DNA of 32,408 nt from Bacteroidetes bacterium CG12_big_fil_rev_8_21_14_0_65_60_17 (GTDB lineage Bacteria; Bacteroidota; Rhodothermia; Rhodothermales; UBA10348). Each line of letters starts with the position of its first letter. Within the stretch, counting starts at the first letter, position 1. The DNA lies in the NCBI GenBank assembly GCA_002787815.1, contig PCUY01000043.1, forward strand, positions 121,657 through 154,064. Reading direction: 5' to 3'. The notes beneath the pieces were generated by a model, which saw nothing but the letters and a program-made list of their open reading frames with translations, ran no database searches and was not told where the DNA came from. A program made the translations under genes and the position numbers. Below are positions 1 through 6,901 of the stretch, piece after piece.

Positions 1-2373
1 TCCGCACCAGTGTCGGGACGATTGCGTCCGCCACTTAATGGTACCCCGGAATCACTCCTCCAGGAACTCGATTCTCCGGATTTCCTGGAACAGCACGCCG
101 CGCCGCTCGACGGAGGTCGTTTCCGCACGGAACTGTACCTGGATGGCGTGCACTGCGCGGCCTGCGTGTGGCTTGTGGAGCGGCTCCCGCAGCACGTGGA
201 GGGTGTCCATTCGGCTCGATTGAACCTCGCGCGGGGACGACTTTCCATCACCTGGAATCCGGGCACGACAACACTCTCTGACATAGCCAGATGGCTGGCG
301 CGTTTCGGTTATCCGGTCCAGGCGCGTGTGCCAGAGGGCATAACGGGTCGTTCATCATCTTCGGGCCCAGGGCGCGCTGAAAAACAGTTGCTCATCCGCG
401 TCGGCGTCGCCTGGGCGCTTGCCGGGAATATAATGCTGCTTGCCTTCGCGCTCTACGGCGGGCTCGATCTGGACATGACGGGGCTCGGAAGCGCTGCCCG
501 ATGGCTGAGTCTCGCACTTGCCCTGCCGGCTGTCATTATCGGTGGAGGTGTTTTTTTCAGACGGGCATGGGCATCGATACGACTCGCCGTCCAGTCGGTC
601 TCCCTGCGGCACATCCACATGGATACCCCCATCTCAGCCGGCATCCTGACCGGTTTCGGGTACAGTACCTGGGCCACGTTTTCCGGACAGGGTGAAATCT
701 GGTTCGACTCCATAACCGTACTGATCGCGGCACTGCTTACGGCACGTTGGTTGCAACTTCGTGCGCAGCGTCTTGCTGGAGATACGTCCGATCGCCTGTT
801 GGCGCTCCTGCCGAGCGTTGCGCGCCGGCTCCGCGACGACGGGCGAACCGAGCGGGTCAGGGCTGAGGACCTGGAATCGGGACAGCGGGTGCGTGTCCAT
901 CCCGGCGAACTGATACCCGTCGATGGTACCGTCGAGCAGGGCGAAAGCCATGTAGGACACGCCATCCTTACGGGCGAGAGTCGCCCCATCCTGGTTCGCC
1001 GTGGAACAGCCGTATTCGCGGGTACGATAAACGAAACGTCGGCGCTGACCGTGCGTGTAGCCCGGACGGGAGACCGGACGCGCATTGGCAGCCTGGTCTC
1101 CTGGGTTTCCGAGCCGGACGCGCAGCCTCACGGAGGCCTTCCGGAGAAACAGGGCGGACCCCGGGTGGGACCCGCCCACGGCGCGGACGTCGGCCACCGG
1201 AGCGTGCTGCATCTGGCCGATGACCTGGGAGGATGGTTTTCGATCACTGTTCTTGCCCTTGCTGGCGCTTCAGCCATTCTGTGGAGTTTCCTCGATCCGG
1301 CGCGGGCGGTCAGTCACGTAGTAGCGCTTCTTGTCATCACGTGTCCCTGTGCGCTTGGTATGGCGACCCCGCTGGCGCTCGCCACAGGCCTTGGCCGCGC
1401 AGCCAGGCGAGGTCTGTTCATCAAAAGTGAGTCCATCCTGGAGCGGGCCACTTCTGTCACGACAGTGATCCTCGACAAAACAGGAACCATCACGGAAGGG
1501 GCCATGCGGATCGATGCGTTCGAGGGGGCGGCCGACGCCGTGGAACGGGCGGCCTCGGTGGAAGTCGGACTGGCCCACCCGATTGCGCGGGCCCTCGCCG
1601 CCTGGGCCGACGGTCGCGTGCTCGAAACCGCCACCGAGGTCCGCCACGTTCCATCGACTGGCGTCGAAGCACGCGTCGCCGGGCGACGCGTGCGCGTCGG
1701 CCGCCCCGACTGGATTCTCGGCGCGGCAATGGTGCCGGACGCTCTGAATGGGGCCGAAAAACGCATGGCTGAAGGCGGCCGCACCCCCGTCGCTGTGGAA
1801 ATAGATGGCACACTCGCCGCTGTCGTCGCCATTACCGACCCGGTTCGTTCCGACGCCCGGGAAACCATCAGATGGCTCTCCGAACAGGCCGATGTCTGGA
1901 TATGTTCGGGGGACAACGAGGCCACAACGGCGCACATCGCCGATCTTGTGGGCGTGCCCGCCAGCCGCACCATCGGGGGCGCCTCTCCTGAACGAAAAAA
2001 GCAGCTTGTGGACACACTGACCCGCCAGGGGCAGCGTGTCATGGTGGTCGGCGACGGGGTCAACGATACACCGGCCCTCCGCGCTGCGCATATCGGTCTG
2101 GCGGTAGCAGACGGTTCGGCTGCCAGCCGCATGGCCGCCCACGTTCATGTAACCAGGCCCGGCCTTGGTGCTGCGCGGGACCTGTTGCAACACTCCCGGG
2201 GCGTTCTCGGGGTCGTTCGCCGGAATCTCGCCTTCTCGCTTGCCTACAATGTGATTGGCGCCGGTGTCGCCCTGGCGGGTCTCGTAACGCCACTTTTTGC
2301 AGCGGTTGCCATGCCCATATCCAGCTTCATTGTCGTGCTCTCCTCACTCCATCAGGGTTCGGACAAGCCATGA
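1..2373 (+). CDS. ccoI: Copper-translocating P-type ATPase, CcoI/FixI type (5' end outside window)
   Basis: An inner-membrane P1B ATPase that exports copper from the cytoplasm and, in this gene context, supplies it to cbb3-type cytochrome c oxidase assembly. Numbering from the GTG at 10, the visible signatures are an HMA metal-binding domain with C49-A-A-C52, the actuator TGES motif near residue 320, the intramembrane copper motif C445-P-C447, the phosphorylated D489 in DKTGT, the HP motif at H523 and the hinge GDGVND at 681-686. The frame is open upstream of the GTG to the window edge, and CcoI proteins normally start with a Cys-rich segment ahead of the HMA domain, so the true start is probably outside the window. 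The loop between the actuator domain and the CPC helix is about 20 residues longer than usual (residues about 366-400). The stop overlaps the next gene in ATGA, as expected for ccoI-ccoS. The general ATPase call is secure; the CcoI subtype rests mainly on the neighbours. Confidence 0.95.
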   Translation, partial: SAPVSGRLRPPLNGTPESLLQELDSPDFLEQHAAPLDGGRFRTELYLDGVHCAACVWLVERLPQHVEGVHSARLNLARGRLSITWNPGTTTLSDIARWLARFGYPVQARVPEGITGRSSSSGPGRAEKQLLIRVGVAWALAGNIMLLAFALYGGLDLDMTGLGSAARWLSLALALPAVIIGGGVFFRRAWASIRLAVQSVSLRHIHMDTPISAGILTGFGYSTWATFSGQGEIWFDSITVLIAALLTARWLQLRAQRLAGDTSDRLLALLPSVARRLRDDGRTERVRAEDLESGQRVRVHPGELIPVDGTVEQGESHVGHAILTGESRPILVRRGTAVFAGTINETSALTVRVARTGDRTRIGSLVSWVSEPDAQPHGGLPEKQGGPRVGPAHGADVGHRSVLHLADDLGGWFSITVLALAGASAILWSFLDPARAVSHVVALLVITCPCALGMATPLALATGLGRAARRGLFIKSESILERATSVTTVILDKTGTITEGAMRIDAFEGAADAVERAASVEVGLAHPIARALAAWADGRVLETATEVRHVPSTGVEARVAGRRVRVGRPDWILGAAMVPDALNGAEKRMAEGGRTPVAVEIDGTLAAVVAITDPVRSDARETIRWLSEQADVWICSGDNEATTAHIADLVGVPASRTIGGASPERKKQLVDTLTRQGQRVMVVGDGVNDTPALRAAHIGLAVADGSAASRMAAHVHVTRPGLGAARDLLQHSRGVLGVVRRNLAFSLAYNVIGAGVALAGLVTPLFAAVAMPISSFIVVLSSLHQGSDKP

Positions 2374-2531
2374 ATGTGCTCTACATCCTGGTCCCGCTTG
2401 CACTGGCCCTCGCGGCCGCCGGTGTAGCCGCATTCATATGGAGCGTCCGCTCGGGCCAGTACGATGATGTAGAAACCCCGGGAATGCGCATGCTGGTCGA
2501 CGAGGACGAGGATGACGACCCGGAAAAGTAG
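2370..2531 (+). CDS. ccoS: Cytochrome oxidase maturation protein CcoS (cbb3-type)
   Basis: A 53-residue membrane protein. One N-terminal transmembrane helix (about residues 3-24) is followed by a WSVRSGQYDD segment and a short acidic tail (DEDEDDD). In this family the helix followed by an Arg-Ser-Gly-Gln-Tyr/Phe-Asp-Asp motif is the hallmark. CcoS is needed for insertion of cofactors into the CcoN subunit of cbb3 oxidase. The ATG at 2370 overlaps the P-type ATPase stop by 4 nt, which implies translational coupling and matches the conserved ccoIS order. It is easily missed by gene finders because of its length. The gene ends 17 nt before the stop of the convergent membrane protein gene. Confidence 0.93.
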   Translation: MNVLYILVPLALALAAAGVAAFIWSVRSGQYDDVETPGMRMLVDEDEDDDPEK

Positions 2532-2548
2532 GGCGTATCCACACTGCG

Positions 2549-3184
2549 TCAGTGCATGCCCGGCATGCCGCGCACAAGCATAAGTGCGCCGAAAACAATC
2601 ACCAGAATGGCACCCATGCGCACCAGAATGCGCCTCTGGCCCGCATCCAACAACCGACCCAACTGGCCCGCCACGAACAGGGCCGGCAGGGTGAACAATC
2701 CGAAGACGGCCATGAACGCAGCGCCTGCCCACCATGACATGGTACCTGCTGCCGCGCCGAGCGCCGCGTACAGAAGCCCACAGGGAAGCAGTCCATTGAG
2801 CGCCCCCATCGAGAAGCGCGCAACCATGGAGGGCGACCCCACGCGCGCCGACAGGGCACCAACGAGACGACCTGCCGCTGGCGGCATATACAGTCGATCA
2901 AACGCCACCCACCCTCCCAGTTGCAGACCGGATCCGATGACGATCAGTCCGACGAGCACACGAAGCACCAGCGATGCGGCGGGAGACACCGCCAGCGCCT
3001 GACCCAGCGCACCGGCTGAAACTCCGAGCACCACGTACGTCAGCGTTTTTCCAAGACCATACACGGCGAAGCGGAGTCCGCCACGGGTTCCGGTATGCGC
3101 CAGCATGGCAAACCCGCCACACATGCCCATGCAGTGAAGACTCCCCCCTGCAGCCAAGAGGAATGCAGCAAATATCCAGTCCAC
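2549..3184 (-). CDS. TauE/SafE-family membrane protein (COG2836) next to cbb3 assembly genes
   Basis: A 211-residue polytopic membrane protein with about six hydrophobic helices. The N-terminus has a Gly-Ser-Leu-His-Cys-Met-Gly-Met-Cys-Gly-Gly motif at about residues 14-24, characteristic of the COG2836 branch annotated as sulfite exporter TauE/SafE. The His and two Cys in the first helix suggest metal or thiol chemistry rather than simple anion export. COG2836 members are often adjacent to ccoGHIS in proteobacteria and Bacteroidota, and a role in copper or redox supply to the oxidase has been considered; the true substrate is not established. The start is GTG at 3184; no better upstream start is visible. 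The gene is convergent with ccoS and divergent from the glycosylase gene, with only 62 nt between the two divergent starts. Confidence 0.85.
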   Translation of the reverse strand: MDWIFAAFLLAAGGSLHCMGMCGGFAMLAHTGTRGGLRFAVYGLGKTLTYVVLGVSAGALGQALAVSPAASLVLRVLVGLIVIGSGLQLGGWVAFDRLYMPPAAGRLVGALSARVGSPSMVARFSMGALNGLLPCGLLYAALGAAAGTMSWWAGAAFMAVFGLFTLPALFVAGQLGRLLDAGQRRILVRMGAILVIVFGALMLVRGMPGMH

Positions 3185-3246
3185 AGAAACAGCTCCGCCA
3201 ACGGCTTATCTTGGGTGGCCAACCATGCAACACCGGAATATACACC

Positions 3247-3894
3247 ATGTCCTGGCCTTTCGATATCGACGGCTGCCTGCAGCATCTGATCGCATCCGAT
3301 CCGGCACTCGGCCGTCTTGTCCGCAGGATAGGCCCTGTCACGCTCACGCCGCGCACCGACGAGCCGCCGCTTGACGCACTGGTTCGGAACATCGTGTACC
3401 AGCAGCTCTCGGGAAAAGCCGCATCGACAATCCATGCGCGCCTGCTGGCCCTGACAGGGCACCCGCTACAGCCGCAACGTATCCTGGACACGCATCCCGA
3501 TGCGCTCCGTTCGGCGGGACTCTCGCGTGCCAAAACCACAGCCATTATTGACCTCGCCGTACACGCTGCCGAGGGTCACATTCCAGATGCCGCCGACATG
3601 AGTGCCATGGACAATGCGTCCATCGAGGCGTGTCTGACACGTGTAAAGGGCATTGGTCCGTGGACCGTCCAGATGTATCTGATGTTCTGCCTCGGACGGC
3701 CCGATGTGTTTCCCGCATCGGATCTGGGAATTCGCAAGGGGATGGCCCGGCTCTACGGGCTCGACGAACTGCCGTCACCGGCCGACGCCACGGACGCATC
3801 CATCCCCTGGAAACCCTACCGCACCATTGCCTCCTGGTACCTCTGGCGCAGCCTGGATATCACGGCTGACGCACTACCGGCCGCCGGAACGTGA
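3247..3894 (+). CDS. DNA-3-methyladenine glycosylase II (AlkA-type, HhH-GPD)
   Basis: A 215-residue base-excision repair glycosylase that removes alkylated bases such as 3-methyladenine. The helix-hairpin-helix signature V133-K-G-I-G-P-W-T140 is followed by the catalytic Asp, D159. The W139 to D159 spacing of 20 equals the W218 to D238 spacing of E. coli AlkA. An upstream IVYQQLSGKAA segment (about residues 49-59) is also typical. The protein lacks AlkA's extra N-terminal domain, so it resembles the short HhH-GPD glycosylases (Mag/AfAlkA type). The frame is open much further upstream, but the ATG at 3247 begins the conserved domain, and earlier starts would overlap the divergent membrane-protein gene. 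The 3' end overlaps the convergent methyltransferase gene by 35 bp. Confidence 0.93.
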   Translation: MSWPFDIDGCLQHLIASDPALGRLVRRIGPVTLTPRTDEPPLDALVRNIVYQQLSGKAASTIHARLLALTGHPLQPQRILDTHPDALRSAGLSRAKTTAIIDLAVHAAEGHIPDAADMSAMDNASIEACLTRVKGIGPWTVQMYLMFCLGRPDVFPASDLGIRKGMARLYGLDELPSPADATDASIPWKPYRTIASWYLWRSLDITADALPAAGT

Positions 3895-4582
3895 CCACGT
3901 GCTGCATGGGCAGGATGTCGAGCGTGTCGAACCACTCGAAGCCGGCGGCCTCCATTTCGAGTCGGATCTGCTCCTCGGACATGCGGTGTAGCGGCGCGAC
4001 GGGAATGGTGTCGTCTTCTCCGCGGTATTCAACCACGACAAGCCGGCCTCCGGGCCGGAGCGAGCGCAGTATGTGGGCCATCATTTCCTGTGGATGCGAA
4101 AATTCGTGATATGACGACACGATGAGGACCAGGTCGAGGCGTCCTTCCGGAAGGGATGGATTGTCCACAGCGCCCAGAACGGGTTCGACGTTCCGCGCCC
4201 CGAGCCGCTCGGCACGGGCGACAAGGGTGTCGATGAGCGCCTCGTGTACCTCCACGGCATAGACGCGGCCGTGTGGTACGCGCTCCGACAGTGGAAAGGT
4301 GAAAAAGCCGGTACCCGCTCCGATATCCGCCACGCGATCCGAGGGAGTAAGTCGCAGGGCGGCAAACAACCGGCCGGGCAGTTCTTCAGCGTCCCTTTCG
4401 GGTCGATCGAGCCAGACGGCGCCGTGCTCGGACGACATGACGTCTGCAATTTCCCGGCCCATCCAGGTATTCCTGTCGGACTCACTGCTGCATGCGGTCA
4501 GCGCGAACGCCAGAACAGCAGCCGCCATGATGACAACACCCGGAACAGGGGCCTTGAAAACGCGAGAAAGTCCGGTTAACAT
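3860..4582 (-). CDS. Exported class I SAM-dependent methyltransferase, putative lipoprotein
   Basis: A 240-residue protein. An N-terminal hydrophobic segment (residues 13-30) ends in a lipobox, L28-T-A-C31, followed by a linker and a Rossmann-type methyltransferase domain. Motif I (VADIGAGTGFF) is intact; further elements are YAVEVHE, where the acidic residue would bind the ribose, LDLVLIVSSYHE, and LRPGGRLVVVEYRG. The conserved WMGREIADVMSSEHGAVWLDRPER block just after the signal matches a known subgroup of methyltransferases that often carry signal peptides. The substrate is unknown. An exported SAM enzyme is odd because SAM is a cytoplasmic metabolite. The start at 4582 is the first ATG and gives a complete lipoprotein signal. 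The gene is divergent from the T9SS cluster across about 100 nt and overlaps the glycosylase gene tail to tail. Confidence 0.85.
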   Translation of the reverse strand: MLTGLSRVFKAPVPGVVIMAAAVLAFALTACSSESDRNTWMGREIADVMSSEHGAVWLDRPERDAEELPGRLFAALRLTPSDRVADIGAGTGFFTFPLSERVPHGRVYAVEVHEALIDTLVARAERLGARNVEPVLGAVDNPSLPEGRLDLVLIVSSYHEFSHPQEMMAHILRSLRPGGRLVVVEYRGEDDTIPVAPLHRMSEEQIRLEMEAAGFEWFDTLDILPMQHVVTFRRPVVRQP

Positions 4583-4605
4583 TGTGTAGTGTGTAAAACT
4601 TTGCC

Positions 4606-4634
4606 TTTACCAACCGCCTCAAAACTGCTATGTT
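4606..4634 (+). promoter_or_regulatory. Candidate promoter for the T9SS cargo gene, with a tandem 7-mer
   Basis: TTTACC at 4606-4611 and TATGTT at 4629-4634 are separated by 17 nt, a sigma-70-like layout 52 nt before the chosen ATG. Two copies of TGTTCAC run head to tail at 4631-4637 and 4638-4644, directly over and after the -10-like element, and could be an operator. This is read by eye; the Bacteroidota TTTG-N19-TAnnTTTG pattern does not fit here. Confidence 0.25.
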
Positions 4635-4685
4635 CACTGTTCACGGTTTTCGGTGCATTACGCCGCCGCCCGACCCAAGTACTGC

Positions 4686-6884
4686 ATGAGTTCCCGCTAC
4701 CGTTCCATCCTGTCTGTTGCAAGCCTGACCGCCGTCCTCTTGACAGCGACTGGCATTGCCGCGCCCGAGGCGAGCGCGCAGGCATCGTTCGAGGAAGCCC
4801 TCATTGACGTGGGAAACGTCGGTATTACGGTCACGAACGCGGGTTTCGTGGGGCGCTCGAATGTCCGTAACAACCCGACCGGCAATCCGTCTTTCGAGTT
4901 TCCGCTCAATTCGGGCGTTGAACACCTGTTTGAAGCCGGTCTCTGGATCGGGGCCCGGCGTTCGGACGGTACAGTCACGGTCCGAACCGGTGCCATTACC
5001 TCATCGGGGGGCTACTCTCCGGGTGCCACCGGGTACGAATTTGCGCAGAATCAGCTTTTCAGAACGCGTTCGTCACTCCCTACGTCGGAGGCCTTCACGC
5101 GCGATGCCGTGAGCCACCAGGACCTTCTCACGGCGTTCGAGGATACGTCCCGGGTGCTGCCGAACACGTCCATCCAGCTTCCCGATGTCGCCGGCCGCCT
5201 TGGCATGCGTGTGGAAATGTCCACGTTCGCCTGGAATTTTCCTTTCACGGAATCGTTTGCCATATTGAACTTTGACATCATCAATACCTCGGCGGCGGCC
5301 TGGGAGGATGTTTACGTGGGCCTGTTCCACGACCTCGTCGTACGCAATGTGAATACGACGAATGACACCGGCGGCGCCTTCTTCAACAAGGGTGGACTCG
5401 GCTACATTGACTCGCTCCAGACCATGTATGCGTTCAATGCAGGGGGCACGGAAGGAACGCTGAACACGTACGGCTCCGTAGCCGTTCTTGGTGCCGAATG
5501 GCGGGATCCAGCAACTGGCCGCAAGCGTTTTTTCCACCCGGCCGTGGCCGACGATTTTGTGGCCGACGGACTGCAGCCACCTGTTGTCAACCCGCGCTGG
5601 TGGCTCTTCTCCGGTGGCAGTGACGAACTGAACCGGCCTGGCACGGACGATGAGCGGTATCGCCGCATGTCGACGCCCTTCCCGAACCCGGCTGAGTTCG
5701 GTTCGGAAGCGGAGTTTGAAGCTGCCCAGGAAGCCTGGTTCACGCGCCTGCGGACAGATGGACAGATTTCGGCGGGGAACTGGATTGGGCTCACGCCCAT
5801 GGGGCCGGTGCCGCAGGTGCTGCCGGGCGACACGCTCCAGGTTACGTTCGCGCTCGTGGCCGCGCTCAAGCCCGAGGAATTCCAGGGCCCGGGCGGAAAA
5901 TCCATCGATACGCCGGAAACCCGCGCCCTGCTGGCCAACAATATCCAGTGGGCACGCCGTACGTACGGCGGCGAGGACAACAATTTCAACGGTCGGCTCG
6001 ATGCGGGTGAGGATGTCAACGGTAACGGCGTCCTGGACCGGTATCTGATACCGGAGCCGCCCGCATCTCCCCGTGTCCGGGTTGAATTCGAGCGGGACCC
6101 GACAACCGATGAGCCGGTGGTAGCGCTCTACTGGGACCGCACGGCCGAGGAGTCCATAGACCCTGTGACGGGCGAAATGGACTTTGAGGGCTACCGGCTT
6201 TACCGCTCCGATCCCGGGGATGACCGGGGGGGCAACATCGCGGATGCCGCTTCGCTGATTGCACAGTATGACATTGCCGGCAACCGAACCGGATTCAATA
6301 ACGGATTCAGCGAGGTTGAACTCGATGAGGCCCGCGTCTTTGATGGGGACCCCACAGCATACTGGTACCGGTTTGAAGCCCGGGACCTTCGGAACGGCTG
6401 GCAATACCTGTTCGCGGTTACGGCTTTTGACCGGGGAGATCCCGACGCAGGCCTCGATCCCTTCGAGTCGTCCCGCGTCGCGAACAGTATCCGGGTCTTC
6501 CCGGGAACGCCCGCCGACGAGACCGGCGATCAGAAGGTGGGTGTCTATCCCAATCCGTACCGCGTCAATGCGGCGTGGGACGGGGATTCAAACCGGACGC
6601 GCAAACTGAATTTTTACAATCTCCCGCCCCGGTCCCAGATCCGGATCTATACGCTGGCGGGCGAAATCGTAGCGACACTCGATCACGACGCGGAGACGTA
6701 CATCGGGGATACCCGGTGGTTCGACGACTTCAGCGCTCCTGGTCGCATCCAGCCGGGCGGTGAACACTCCTGGGACCTGTTGTCCGACAACGGCCTGGGG
6801 CTTGCTGGAGGCCTGTACCTGTTCACAGTGAAAGACCTTGACGACGGCGACGTTCAGCGTGGCAAGTTCGTCATTATCAAATAA
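4686..6884 (+). CDS. Large secreted protein with Por/T9SS-like C-terminal sorting domain
   Basis: A 732-residue secreted protein. A signal peptide spans about residues 1-30 and ends in EASAQA. The long N-terminal part begins with an IDVGNVGITVTNAGFVG segment and a GVEHLFEAGLWIGAR motif, seen in uncharacterised secreted proteins of Bacteroidota and related phyla. A calcium-binding-like loop, DNNFNGRLDAGEDVNGNG, lies in the middle, followed by a fibronectin-III-like stretch (VALYWDRTAEESIDPVTG onward). The last 110 residues contain VGVYPNPYRV and end with GGLYLFTVKD and GKFVIIK, matching type A sorting domains. Expected location: outside the cell or on its surface after T9SS export. I chose the ATG at 4686 over the one at 4653 because it gives a compact signal peptide. 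It is 17 nt upstream of a second T9SS cargo gene. The function is unknown. Confidence 0.82.
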   Translation: MSSRYRSILSVASLTAVLLTATGIAAPEASAQASFEEALIDVGNVGITVTNAGFVGRSNVRNNPTGNPSFEFPLNSGVEHLFEAGLWIGARRSDGTVTVRTGAITSSGGYSPGATGYEFAQNQLFRTRSSLPTSEAFTRDAVSHQDLLTAFEDTSRVLPNTSIQLPDVAGRLGMRVEMSTFAWNFPFTESFAILNFDIINTSAAAWEDVYVGLFHDLVVRNVNTTNDTGGAFFNKGGLGYIDSLQTMYAFNAGGTEGTLNTYGSVAVLGAEWRDPATGRKRFFHPAVADDFVADGLQPPVVNPRWWLFSGGSDELNRPGTDDERYRRMSTPFPNPAEFGSEAEFEAAQEAWFTRLRTDGQISAGNWIGLTPMGPVPQVLPGDTLQVTFALVAALKPEEFQGPGGKSIDTPETRALLANNIQWARRTYGGEDNNFNGRLDAGEDVNGNGVLDRYLIPEPPASPRVRVEFERDPTTDEPVVALYWDRTAEESIDPVTGEMDFEGYRLYRSDPGDDRGGNIADAASLIAQYDIAGNRTGFNNGFSEVELDEARVFDGDPTAYWYRFEARDLRNGWQYLFAVTAFDRGDPDAGLDPFESSRVANSIRVFPGTPADETGDQKVGVYPNPYRVNAAWDGDSNRTRKLNFYNLPPRSQIRIYTLAGEIVATLDHDAETYIGDTRWFDDFSAPGRIQPGGEHSWDLLSDNGLGLAGGLYLFTVKDLDDGDVQRGKFVIIK

Positions 6885-6901
6885 CCAACCTGAGAGAACC
6901 C

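Noticed and set aside
1270-2193. 307-codon minus-strand open frame within the copper ATPase gene
   Set aside because: It lies opposite the DKTGT and GDGVND catalytic region and has no recognisable domain.
5073-6404. 443-codon open frame on the minus strand inside the T9SS cargo gene
   Set aside because: Opposite a gene with a signal peptide and sorting domain. The translation is Arg/Val/His-rich without motifs, as expected for the shadow of GC-rich coding sequence.
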